Source: Arthrobacter sp. Hiyo8
GTDB taxonomy: Bacteria > Actinomycetota > Actinomycetes > Actinomycetales > Micrococcaceae
DNA length: 64,000 nucleotides
Direction: 5' to 3'
NCBI GenBank assembly: GCA_001549895.1
Contig: AP014719.1
Coordinates: 310,001 to 374,000, forward strand
Position numbers and translations under genes: made by a program. The notes under the pieces are model-generated. The model was given only the letters and a program-made list of their open reading frames with translations, searched no databases and was not told the DNA's origin. This document shows, in pieces, positions 19,249 to 28,648 of the stretch. Each line of letters starts with the position of its first letter. Position 1 is the first letter of the stretch.

Positions 19249-20379
19249 CGTCGTGGTGGTTGGAGCCGGACCTGTCGGGCTATGTATGGCAGCCCTGCTG
19301 CTGCAAAACGGGCACCGCGTCGCGGTTCTCGAAAGGCGCGCGACGTCGGGCCGCCAGACGCGCGCCATAGGAATCCATCCTCCCGCCCTGGCGGCCTTGG
19401 ACGCAGTAGGTGCCGCACATCCCTTGGTCTCTTCCGGGGTCCGCATCACCCACGGTGCGGCTTACAGCGGTGGCAGGAAAGTTGCCGACATGGACTTCGC
19501 CCGCCCCTCCGCCGAGTACCCCTTCATCCTTTCCGTTCCGCAATACCTCACCACCCACGCCCTCGAGTCCAGGGTGATCGACCTCGATCCGGGAGCCCTC
19601 CACCGCGGGGTGCAGGTTGAGGAAGTCGTCGACGACGGCGGACACCTGCGTCTGCGGGGACAGAAATCGGGGCTCCGGTGGAATTTCTAGGCCGCTTCGT
19701 CGTGGCCGCCGACGGTGTCCATTCCGCCGTCCGTGAGGGACTGGGTTTGGAGCCGCGTCTCCGCACCTATCCCGACTACTACGTCATGGGCGATTTCCGG
19801 GATGACTCGACGTACGGCGACAACGCCGTCCTCTTCCTTGAGCCCGGAGGAATCGTGGAGTCCTTCCCCTGCCCGACGGCATCCGCCGGTGGGTGGTCCG
19901 GCTTGGCGCGCCGTGCCAGGAACCCACTCCCCATGCGCTCGCCGCACTTATCAAGAAGCGGACCGGCAGCGCGGTGGATTCCGCAAGCAATACGATGATC
20001 AGCGCGTTCGGCGTCACCTCCCGGATGGTCTCCCGCATGATCCACGGACGGGTCGCCCTGATTGGAGACGCCGCCCATGAGATCAGCCCGATCGGCGGCC
20101 AAGGGATGAACCTGGGCTGGTTGGACGCCGTTGCCTTGGCGCCGATCATCAGCGAAGCATTGCGAACATCCGCGGGAGCCCTGCCACCAAGGAACTCGCT
20201 GGATTCGAGCGGGACCGGCAGCGTGCAGCGAAGAAAGCCATCTGGCAGGCCAGCCTCAACATGGCGCTGGGCCGCCCTTGCCCCCGAAGGTCCTCAACGC
20301 AAGGAACGCGGTGATCGGCCGAGCCATCACCTTGCCGATGTTCTCGGAGCTTGTTGCCCGTAGATTCACGATGCATTGA
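19241..20379 (+). CDS. FAD-dependent monooxygenase
   Basis: Group A flavoprotein hydroxylase of about 380 residues. N-terminal Rossmann FAD motif [19 protein letters not shown], middle [13 protein letters not shown] (the DG motif that contacts FAD and NAD(P)H) and C-terminal [20 protein letters not shown] (GD motif). ATG 19241 overlaps the methyltransferase stop. Several lost bases break the frame (around 19665, 19885, 20185 and nearby). With PKS and methyltransferase it would hydroxylate and oxidise a resorcinol ring towards a quinone, matching the SrsC role by analogy. Confidence 0.9.
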
Positions 20380-20394
20380 CACTAAGCTCAATCC

Positions 20395-21071
20395 ATGGAC
20401 TTTGAGACCCGCCCTCTGGCTGCCGGCCGGACACCACGTTTACTGCCTCGGAAATCCGCAGCGCAGTCCAGGACTTGCTCGGCCTCGAAGGCCTCCCGCC
20501 CATCGTGCAGGTCGGCCATCCCGTGCTGCGCCAGCGCGCCGCGCCCTATGACGGCCAGCTCGACGACACCGAACTGGCGCAACTGGTCGAGCGGATGCGG
20601 GATGTCATGCACGCCGCTCCCGGTGTGGGCCTCGCCGCACCGCAGCTCGGCATCCCCTTGCAGCTGGCCGTGCTCGAAGACCATTTCGATGTTGACCCTG
20701 TGGCCTCGGAGATCCGCCAAAGGACACCGCTGGGCTTCTTCGCGATACTGAACCCCGGCTACGAACCCGAGGGGACTGCAACGGCGTCGTTCTACGAAGG
20801 CTGTTTGTCGATGCGCGGATTCCAGGCCGTGGTCACACGGCACCGCGATGTCCGCCTGCATTATCAGCGTCCCGACGGCAGTGCAGCCTCGGCTGGATTC
20901 TCCGGATGGCAGGCCCGGATAGTCCAGCACGAGACCGACCACCTGCAAGGCGGACTCTATGTGGACCGCGCCGAGCTGCGGTCCCTGGCGAACGATGCAG
21001 AATACTCAGCACATTGGGCGTACCCCGGTATCGACGAGGCACGCCGCGGGCTTGGTTTCCTCAATCCGTAG
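20395..21071 (+). CDS. def: Peptide deformylase
   Basis: Metalloprotease that removes the formyl group from nascent proteins. All three motifs are present: GVGLAAPQLGIP (motif 1), YEGCLSM (motif 2, metal-binding Cys) and QHETDHLQG (motif 3, HExxH). One base is lost near 20440; correction links MDFETRPLAAGRTP to TASEIRSAVQDLLG, so ATG 20395 is the likely start and the product is about 226 residues, with a longer N-terminus than the core enzyme. The 3' end overlaps the convergent S9 peptidase gene by 11 bases. Confidence 0.95.
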
Positions 21072-23086
21072 CTGAGCCGGCCTCGCGGGGCCGGTTTGCT
21101 GCTGAAGGCAGGTGCCTTGCCCACCACGCGAGGATCTGCTCGAAACGCTGTCGCCTGTGGTGTGGCGTGCCCGAGCGCGATAGTTCGTGATCTTCACCCG
21201 GGAAGAGGAGCAACGCCGTCTCCACGCCTTGCGCCTTGAGGGCGGCAAAGTAGCGCTGGCCCTGTTCAACCGGGCATCGGAGATCGTTTTCGCTGTGGAC
21301 TACCAGCGTGGGTGTCCGGACTGCGGTCACCACGGCCATGGGGCTTTGGGCCGCCATCTGTTCCAGCGAGCCGCCCGTGTATTGGCCACCGAAGAACCAT
21401 CCAATATCCGATGATCCGGCAAAGCTGACGGGGTCAAGGAATCCGCGCTCCACGATGGCTGCCTTGAAGCGGTGTTCGTGGCCGATGACCCAGGCCGTCA
21501 GGTATCCGCCGTAGGACCCGCCCATGATGCCGATCGATTCCTTGTCCATCGCGGGGAAGGCTTCCACGGCACCATCCAGGAAGGTGAGTACATCCGCCAT
21601 GTCCACGGTGCCCATCTTTTCCTTGATGGCCCCGCCGTGCGCCTGGCCGTACCCGGCGGAACCACGCGGGTTGCACATCAGCACGGCGTATCCCGCCTCT
21701 GCGTAAACCTGGGCTTCGTCGAAGAAGGCTCCCGTGTACTGCGCGAAAGGGCCGCCGTGGATGGTGAGCAGCACGGGGTGCAGGCCTGGCCCCTCCGGCA
21801 GGACCGCCCAGCCATGGACCGGGTAGCCGTCAGGGCCGGTGGCTGTGAACTCGTGCGGTTCAAGAATGGCTGCTTTGCCTCGGAGCGCCCTGGCGAAATC
21901 GGTGAGCACCCGGAATTCACCGTTCTCCAGAACGCCGAGCTCACCGTTGCTGAACGCGTCACCGAAAGAGACAGACACGATGTCTCGCACCGCGGAAGCG
22001 CCGATCACCACCCGGGGCCCCTCGACGAGGACCTCGGTCCCGCCGTCGGCCGTCCAGCGGATCAGTTGCACGTTCCCACGAGTCGTGTTGGGCGCCAGCA
22101 CCCCATCCGCTCCGACGGTTTCGAGGGGGCAGCCAACGTCCTGGTTTTCGACGTCGCTCAGCATCGTCGCCTTGCCACCCCGGACCGGCATGACATATAG
22201 CGCTGTGTTCCTCGCGACGAAATCCAGGCCGTCATCGCCGAGGTCCTGTGCCGTAAAGAACAGCCATTCGCCGTCCACGGACTCGCAGACTTCCAGGACA
22301 GACTGCGGTGCAGCGTCCGGACGCAGCGCGGTGATGTCCCCTCCCGCGGCGGGGACACGATAGATACCCGAGGCGAGATCGGCGTCGTGGCCTTCGTGAA
22401 GCGAGGCGACGAAGTAAACGCTCTCGCCGTTGCGGCTGAACGACGGCGAGGTGTGGTCGACGTCGCCGGAGGTCAACTGCATGGCCCGCGGCACCAGGCT
22501 CGCGGCCTCTGGCCCGAGGGCTTTAGCGGCCCTCCCGGCGGGGCCACCGGCGGTTCCGCTCCGGGCTCGGGAACGTCGACGACGAACAGTTGCGCGGGCT
22601 TGTCGGCGGTGTAACCCAGTCCATTGAGCCTGTATTGGTTGTCGGTGATCAATCGGGGTCTTCGCTGCCCGGCCCGACGCCGTCAACCGTTCCGTAACGG
22701 CCTTCCTCGGGAACCCGCGAAGAGAAAACAATCCTGTGAGAATCGGGTGCCCAGGAAAAGTCCGAGACACCCAGTTTCTGCTCAGTGATCGCTTGCGGTT
22801 CCCCGCCGTCGGCCTCCACCACGTGCAGTTGCGGCTTGCCGTCCGGCGTCGCCCTGAGGAATGCCAATACCGTACCGTCGGGCGAGAATGCCGGTGCGGT
22901 GTCCCGGAACCCACGGGTTATCCGACGGGGCGGGATCGCAGGGTCAAAAGGAACGCTCCAAAGCTGCCCGACGTACGCATCAGCATCGAAATCGGGCCGC
23001 GTTACGGACACGACGGCGCGGGTCCCATCGGGATGGGCGGCGGGAGCAGAGACGGAATTCAGCAGCGGGAGTTGTTCGGCTTTCAC
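21061..23086 (-). CDS. S9 family prolyl oligopeptidase / acylaminoacyl peptidase
   Basis: About 675 residues: N-terminal beta-propeller with WD40-like TolB repeats ('RDTAPAFSPDGTVLAFLRAT', 'TSPSFSRNGESVYFVAS') and a C-terminal alpha/beta-hydrolase domain. The catalytic triad is visible: Ser in GIMGGSYGGYLTAW, Asp in VVHSENDLRCPVEQ and His in FPGEDHELSRSG. Two breaks, near 22640 and around 22520, separate the first 145 residues from the rest. GTG 23086 (V/MKAEQLPLLNSV) is preferred over GTG 23110. Likely cytoplasmic, cleaving short or N-acylated peptides. Confidence 0.93.
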
Positions 23087-23154
23087 GCTGGTGAGCCTAG
23101 CGGCCGCCACGGCGTGACGATATCTGCCACTCCGGCCGCCGTAGGATTGTCCCT

Positions 23155-23996
23155 ATGCTTTCCGACGCCGTCCCTTCCCTGCGCTGCCCGGTCTGCAGGG
23201 GTCCTTTTGGACTAAGCGGGGCGGCGCCGCTTTCCCTGGTTTGCGTCGCCGGCCACAGTTTCGACGCCGCCAAACAGGGCTATTTCAACCTGCTCACGGG
23301 AAAGGGCACCGTCTTCGAGGCGGACACGGCAGAGATGGTCGCGGCCCGCGACGATTTCCTGGGCGCGGGCCACTACGCTCCGCTCGCCGAAGCCATCGCG
23401 GAGGAGGCGGCTCCGGTCCTGTCGGTACCGGGCTCCCTGGTCCTCGATTCGGGGACAGGCACCGGCCACTACCTGCGGACAGTGCTGGAACGCACTCCTG
23501 CGGCAGCCATTGGCATCGATATCTCGAAGTTCGCCCTCCGCCGGGCCGCACGGCTGAATCCCGGCGCCGTCAATCTGGTGTGGGATATCTGGCGACCACT
23601 GCCCATCGCCGACCACTCCGTGGATGCCATCATCGTGGTCTTCGCGCCGCGGAACCCCCGGAATTCGCCCGCGTCCTGCGTCCAGGCGGCCGGGTGATCG
23701 TGGTGACTCCGCGCAACGGACACCTTGGGGAGATTGCGGAACGCACCGGAATGCTCAACATTGAGCCGGGAAAAGAAGAACGACTTACCGAGTCCATGCA
23801 GGAGTTCTTCACTCTCGCGGACACCATTCACCTCGACGTGGACCTCAAGCTCGGTGGGCGGGACATCGCCGATGTCGCCTTCATGGGACCGGCGGGTCAT
23901 CACCTGGAACGCGCCGCCCTTCTGGCGTCAACGGCCTCGGAAACGTCCGTTCAAGCCACCGCGAAGTTCACCCTCAGCGTTTTCACAGCGCCGTAG
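23155..23996 (+). CDS. 23S rRNA (guanine-N1)-methyltransferase, RlmA family
   Basis: N-terminal zinc finger (LRCPVCRGPF...LVCVAGHSFD, four metal ligands within residues 10-35), then AKQGYFNLL, the usual RlmA-family continuation. A SAM-binding domain follows (SLVLDSGTGTGHYLRTVL, with Ser where Cys or Leu is more common) and a C-terminal region with RPGGRVIVVTPRNGHLGE. One base is lost near 23650 (VFAP-RNPPEFARVLRPGG). RlmA(II)/TlrB enzymes methylate G748 of 23S rRNA and can give tylosin tolerance; which guanine is modified here is not known. Length is about 280 residues, normal for the family. Confidence 0.9.
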
Positions 23997-24116
23997 CAAG
24001 GCGCCTAACGGGAACCTTCGCGCCGGGCTAGGATGGAAAAATAGCGACTGTGATCTTGCCGACGCTGCAGTCCGGATCAGGCCGGCTGCCGCCGCAAGTC
24101 CGGAAACAGGGGAACG

Positions 24117-24577
24117 ATGTTTGAATGGCTTGGCAGCAACTGGTGGGCCCTCTGGCTCACGGTGTTTCTCGCTTTCGCCGTGGTGGAGATGCTGACGCTC
24201 AGCTTCTTCTTCATCATGCTCGGGCCGGCGCGCTGGCTGCACTCGTCGCTGACCTTGCCGGAGCCGATCTGTGGTTGCAGATTGTGGTCCTCTGCATCGT
24301 GTCCCTGCTGATGATCGCGTTCGTCCGTCCTATCGCACTCAAGCATCTGCACAAAGGGCCCGCCGAGCAACGCACCAACGTGGACCGCTTGATCGGCCAA
24401 TCGGCGCTCGTCATGGAGCCCGTCAGCGCGACGGCGGGACTCGTCAAAATCGGTGGCGATGTGTGGAGCGCCCGCAGCGCGGCGGAAATCATCGACGCCG
24501 GCCAGACCGTGCAGGTCACCAGGATTGACGGCGCGACGGCGGTAGTCGCCCCGACAGCGGAAAACAGCCCGCACTAG
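24117..24577 (+). CDS. NfeD family membrane protein
   Basis: About 153 residues: two or three N-terminal transmembrane helices (WWALWLTVFLAFAVVEMLTL; the LAGADLWLQIVVLCIVSLL region), then a soluble OB-fold typical of NfeD ('LIGQSALVMEPVSATAGLVK', 'DVWSARSAAEIIDAGQTVQV'). A base is lost near 24226 (MLGAGALAALVADL after repair). NfeD partners with SPFH proteins, and one follows immediately, so the pair probably forms a membrane microdomain scaffold. Confidence 0.92.
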
Positions 24578-24695
24578 CAGCGTCCCGCCATGGCTTACGC
24601 CACGACGTTCGACGACGAGCGTTCGGCGACTGGCGACCGGCATTTTGCCGCACACATACCGCATCAAAAACGTAACTGGGGAATGAAGGAGATGT

Positions 24696-25634
24696 ATGGA
24701 CAGCTTGGGAGGAACTGCAGCCGCGATCGTGCTGCTAGTTCTCGTCATATTCGTGATTATCGTTTTGGTCCGCTCGATCAGGATCATCCCGCAAGCGCGC
24801 GCCGGCGTCGTGGAACGCCTCGGTAAATACCAGCGCACGCTCAACCCCGGCTCACCATCCTGATCCCGTTTGTCGACCGCTTGCTGCCGCTGTTGGACCT
24901 TCGAGAACAAGTGGTTTCCTTCCCGCCGCAGCCGGTGATTACCGAAGACAACCTGGTTGTATCGATCGACACCGTGGTCTATTTCCAGGTCACGGATCCC
25001 CGGGCAGCGACCTACGAGATCGCCAACTACATCCAGGCTGTTGAACAGCTGACCACCACGACGCTCCGTAACGTCGTGGGCGGCTTGAATCTTGAAGAAG
25101 CACTCACTTCGCGCGACCAGATCAACGGCCAGTTGCGCGGGTCCTGGACGAAGCCACGGGACGCTGGGGAATCCGCGTTTCCCGCGTGGAGCTCAAGGCA
25201 ATCGACCCGCCGCACTCCATTCAGGACTCAATGGAGAAGCAGATGCGGGCCGAGCGCGACCGGCGTGCTGCGATTCTGACGGCCGAAGGCACCAAGCAAT
25301 CGGCGATCCTCACGGCCGAAGGCCAACGGCAAGCGGCAATCCTGGCTGCAGAGGGTGACGCGAAGGCAGCCATCCTCCGCGCAGATGGCGAAGCGCAGGC
25401 CATTCAGAAGGTCTTCGACGCCATCCATAAGGGCAACCCGGATCAAAAGCTGCTTGCCTACCAGTACCTCCAGACCTTGCCGAAGATTGCGGAGGGCTCA
25501 TCCAACAAGCTGTGGATCATCCCGAGCGAGGTCGGTGAGGCCTCAAGGGCATCGGCGGAGCGCTCGGTGGCGCCAACGGCGGATCCGGTGTCGCTGACCT
25601 GTTCAGCGATTCCAAACAAGAACCGTCCGCGTAA
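24696..25634 (+). CDS. SPFH/Band 7 membrane protein (stomatin/QmcA-like)
   Basis: About 313 residues. A single N-terminal helix (AAIVLLVLVIFVIIVLV) leads to 'RIIPQARAGVVERLGKYQRT', the SPFH domain with TLRNVVGGLNLEEALTSRD, and a coiled coil containing four near-repeats of AILTAEGxxQ(A/S) (about residues 200-245). The tail is Gly-rich. Start is ATG 24696 with GAAGGAG upstream. Breaks lie near 24850, 25141 and 25543. It forms a pair with NfeD and probably oligomerises in lipid rafts or controls membrane proteases. Confidence 0.92.
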
Positions 25635-25653
25635 CTACCGACAGTTTGAACGG

Positions 25654-25682
25654 GGACCGGCCACAATCTCTCTGGCCGGTCC
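25654..25682. terminator. Terminator after the SPFH gene
   Basis: A perfect 10-bp stem pairs 25654-25663 with 25673-25682 around a 9-base loop, followed by TCTTCG. It begins about 20 bases after the SPFH stop. Confidence 0.85.
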
Positions 25683-25690
25683 TCTTCGCT

Positions 25691-25720
25691 TTGTCCTGTC
25701 AGCTTCGATCCGCGTATAAT
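25691..25720 (+). promoter_or_regulatory. Housekeeping-type promoter for rbpA
   Basis: TTGTCC (25691-25696) and a perfect TATAAT (25715-25720) are separated by 18 bases. This is a sigma-A-like promoter about 160 bases before the rbpA start. Confidence 0.7.
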
Positions 25721-25751
25721 GGTGTATTTGTCCGGCCGGTTCAATCCGAAC

Positions 25752-25777
25752 GGAACATTAACGCTTGGTCAGGCGTT
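25752..25777 (+). promoter_or_regulatory. Possible SigR/SigH-type promoter for rbpA
   Basis: GGAAC at 25752-25756 and GTT at 25775-25777 are exactly 18 bases apart. The Streptomyces SigR (oxidative/thiol stress) consensus is GGAAT-N18/19-GTT, and rbpA is a known SigR target there, so a second, stress-induced promoter is likely here. Confidence 0.55.
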
Positions 25778-25878
25778 TCATCTAGTGATGCAACGTGTGC
25801 AGACAGTAGTCCGGGCGACGCCTCGCGGCGTCCGGCTAGCGCGGAGCATGGTTCCGCGAACAGACAGAGGGAGTAATC

Positions 25879-26225
25879 ATGAGCGATCGCAGCCTGCGGG
25901 CATGCGTCTTGGCGCCCAGAGCATGGAAACCGAATCCGGCGTGGAGCCGGCGCCGCGTCAGAGGGTTGAATACCGCTGCGCGGACGGAGAGCAGGTCTTC
26001 GTTACCTTCTCCTCCGAAGCCGAGATCCCTCCTGTCTGGGTTTCCAAGACCGGCAAGGAAGCGCTCCTGGTTGATGGTGAACGCCCCGTTGACACCAACG
26101 AGAAGGCCGTCCGCACCCACTGGGACATGCTGCTGGAACGTCGCAGCCTCCCCGAGCTCGAGCAGATCCTCGAAGACCGCCTGAACATCCTGCGCGAACG
26201 TCGCGGGGAACGCCGCTCGGCATAA
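25879..26225 (+). CDS. rbpA: RNA polymerase-binding protein RbpA
   Basis: Actinobacterial transcription activator that binds RNA polymerase and the principal sigma factor. The sequence is 'MSDRSLRGMRLGAQSMETES' at the N-terminus (after restoring a G near 25898), a core 'VEYRCADGEQVFVTFSSEAE' and 'IPPVWVSKTGKEALLVDG', and the sigma-interacting C-terminal helix 'RTHWDMLLERRSLPELEQIL'. At about 115 residues it matches the usual 110-125. The gene is mono-cistronic between two terminators, with two candidate promoters. Confidence 0.96.
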
Positions 26226-26288
26226 CGCCGCAATTCCCAAAGGGCGCCGTTCCTCAGCGGACAGTTGCCGAGGGAACAGTTTCACGAT

Positions 26289-26332
26289 AAAAGTCCGGGT
26301 CCGCACTCTTCAGAGTGCGGACCCGGACTTTT
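26289..26332. terminator. Bidirectional terminator between rbpA and the deaminase gene
   Basis: A perfect 20-bp stem (26289-26308 with 26313-26332) with a TTCA tetraloop starts AAAA and ends TTTT, so it has a T-run in both directions. It is the strongest hairpin in the window. Confidence 0.95.
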
Positions 26333-26341
26333 CCGTTGCAT

Positions 26342-26794
26342 TTAGTGCATCTTCGTGGCTTCCGGTGGTTGGGTGGCCCATTCGGTCTCGGTGGCCCGCA
26401 TCCAGGGATATGGCAGGAGTTCGGCTAGACCGACAGTTCCAACCTCTCCCCCGGCATCAACCAGGACCGTTGCCCCGGCTCCGTAGTTCCGCAGCAGCTC
26501 CCGGCAGACGCCACAAGGATTCGTGACCTGCGGTTCTCCGTGTTCGTCCATGCTGACTGCGACCGAGGACTCGATGGAGGCTTCCTGGGCAATGCGGGCA
26601 TTGGCGAGGGCGCTGGATTCGGCACACACGTTGATTCGTTTGGAACCGATGTGAAGGCCCAGATAGATCGCCCCTGACGCGCCCCGCATCGCGGCAGCGA
26701 CACGATGGTTCTCGCTGTGATGAGCCGTGAGGAGCAGTTGGCGGGCCGCGGTGTAGAGCTCTACGTCGGACTGACTGAGGTCAAACGAGATCAC
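26342..26794 (-). CDS. Cytidine/blasticidin-type deaminase
   Basis: Zinc-dependent deaminase of about 150 residues. The metal site is complete: INVCAESSALANA (Cys ligand and catalytic Glu) and TNPCGVCRELL (two Cys ligands). The N-terminal 'HRVAAAMRGASGAIYLGLHI' is a cytidine-deaminase substrate segment. GTG 26794 is taken as the start because AGGAAC lies just before it; it begins 4 bases after the MFS stop, so the two are an operon. Intact. Expected to turn cytidine or deoxycytidine into uridine in salvage, or to act on a related nucleoside. Confidence 0.9.
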   Translation of the reverse strand: MISFDLSQSDVELYTAARQLLLTAHHSENHRVAAAMRGASGAIYLGLHIGSKRINVCAESSALANARIAQEASIESSVAVSMDEHGEPQVTNPCGVCRELLRNYGAGATVLVDAGGEVGTVGLAELLPYPWMRATETEWATQPPEATKMH

Positions 26795-26798
26795 GTTC

Positions 26799-28101
26799 CT
26801 AGCTTCCAATGAAGATGCCGCTCTTCCTGCGTGCCAGCAGGTAGAAGACAATGCTCAGCACGGACAGCACCGCGACGTAAACCGGGAAGATCCACGATGC
26901 ATTCATGGACTGGAGCCAGACCAGGAGATAGGAAGCCGTACCACCGAAGACGGCCACACCAATCCCGTAACCAAGGGAAGTTCCGGCGCCTCGGCATGAT
27001 TTGGGCATCAGGGAACTGGTGACGACGTTGTACAAGGTCATGTTCAGGACAAGGACAACCGAGCCGCCCAGGAGGACCGCGGCGAACCCGCCGATGCCCG
27101 GACGGACGTACATCAGCATCAGGAAGACCGACGGGATCGACAGTGCGCGGGTGATCAGGAACCACTTCGAAATCGACTTGCCGTCTGCGAACTTGCCGAC
27201 TACCAGGCTGCCGACAACCAGCACGGCTCCAAGAATGGTGGTGAGGGCGAAGACAGCGGTGGCGTCTTCTTTGAAGCCGCTGCGGGCCGCGGTGGGCAGG
27301 CCGGTATTCCAGGCGTAGTTGTAGGCTTGCGCTGCTCCAACCACGAAGGTTATGGCCAGCACGCTCAGCCAATGCTTGCGCACGCCGCCCAAACAGCTTT
27401 GGAGGAGTTCTCCGCGAGCTCCTCGGGCCGCATGGTTTCCGGAAGAGTGCGCCGAAGGTAGACCACGATGAAGCCGAAGATCGCTCCCACGATGAAGGGA
27501 ACACGCCAGCCCCAGTCGGCCATGACAGCCCCGCTCAGCATCAGGCTGCACAGGTAGCTGACCAGCGAAGCGAGGAGAATGCCCGAGTTGACGAAGAAGG
27601 AGATGATGCCCGCGACGAACCCTTCGCGTCCCACGGGAACCAGTTCGACGGCGTGCGCGGTGGAAAGCGGAGCTTCAACACCGGTGGAGATGCCCTGCAC
27701 GATGCGGCAGACCAAGAGGATGACGCCGGCGGCGCCGCCGATCTGCTGGTACGTCGGACACAGGGCGATGATCAGCGTGGTGATTGCCATCATCATGATG
27801 GACCAGAGCATCACTTTTCGACGGCCGATTCTGTCGGCGAAAGTACCGAGCAGGACGCCGCCCAAGGGACGGAAGGCGAAGCCGACGGCGAAGACGGCCA
27901 GGGCGTTAAGCGTTGCGGCGGTGGGGTCCTGCGAGGGGAAGAACTTTGGCCCGATGAAGGCCGACAGGAGTCCGAAGACCATCCAGTCGTACCACTCAAG
28001 GGTGTTCCCGAGTCCGAGGCCCAGCAGCCCACGGCGGATTTCCGGAGAGAGCCGGGATTTCCGGGCGCTTTCCGGCCATTCTTGACGACAGTGTCAGTCA
28101 T
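26799..28101 (-). CDS. MHS-family MFS transporter (metabolite:H+ symporter)
   Basis: About 434 residues and 12 helices. Family marks are LGNTLEWYDWMVFGLLSAF in TM1, RPLGGVLLGTFADRIGRRKV (motif A between TM2 and TM3) and LVCRIVQGISTGVEAPLSTA. MHS members import organic acids, proline/betaine, shikimate or aromatic acids by proton symport. The frame breaks near 28060, around 28010 and near 27390. The gene is divergent from an XRE-cupin regulator and a catabolic operon and shares a matching operator with it, so it probably imports that operon's substrate. The leader is unusually long (about 350 bases). Confidence 0.9.
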
Positions 28102-28440
28102 GATTCTTTCCTTCCTCCGCACCTTCGCGGTGCGTGAGGGTACGGATCACCGTTGACATCCAGGGGAATCGACGGTGATCGAAACTATCATTTTGGCTTG
28201 GTCCGGCAAGGCCGAACCAGCTCACCTCATGGGAAGCGAGTTAGCCCAGATAGCTACGCGTGCCTCTTCGTAGCGCTTTGAAGCAAACGGGGACACCCAG
28301 TCCCGTAAGAGGGAGCGTGGACGGCTTGCTTGGGTGCCGCAGGATCAGTAAGGGAAATACGAGGGTGGACGTGGGGCCGGGCTGGCCTTCCGCCAGAAGG
28401 CTGAAGCGCCAACGTCTCTGATCGTGTTGCAAACTTCCCC
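28102..28440 (-). promoter_or_regulatory. Long structured 5' leader of the MHS transporter
   Basis: If transcription starts from the predicted minus-strand promoter (28460-28487), about 350 bases precede the ATG. No protein-coding frame is convincing. On the mRNA sense strand near the gene are an ATCACCGT/ACGGTGAT inverted repeat and a GCACC-GCGAA-GGTGC hairpin just before the ribosome site (AGGAAGG). I do not recognise a known riboswitch class. Confidence 0.45.
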
Positions 28441-28449
28441 AAGTGATGC

Positions 28450-28487
28450 GACTCACTTAACTATATTGAAGATATTCACCAGGTCAA
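28450..28487 (-). promoter_or_regulatory. Promoter and operator for the MHS transporter
   Basis: Minus-strand -35 TTGACC (28482-28487) and -10 TATAGT (28460-28465) are 16 bases apart. The -10 is the start of a 16-bp element TATAGTTAAGTGAGTC (28450-28465). A near-identical inverted copy lies at 28609-28624. Confidence 0.7.
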
Positions 28488-28587
28488 TGCTTTTTGGTAA
28501 ATAGCCTTCGTTGCCCGCGTGCATTGAAGAGTCTGCCGCGGCAGCGGCGTCAGTGAACCCGGAGAACGAGAAAATTTCACCGAACCA

Positions 28588-28624
28588 TTGATTCGCTAAA
28601 ATTTTCACTATAGTTATGTGAGTC
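28588..28624 (+). promoter_or_regulatory. Promoter and operator for the XRE-cupin regulator and operon
   Basis: Plus-strand TTGATT (28588-28593) and TATAGT (28609-28614) are 15 bases apart. TATAGTTATGTGAGTC (28609-28624) matches 15 of 16 positions of the element at 28450-28465, in opposite orientation. A regulator bound here would block RNA polymerase at both promoters. Confidence 0.7.
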
Positions 28625-28648
28625 AGCTCACCGAGAGAAAGCTGGATC

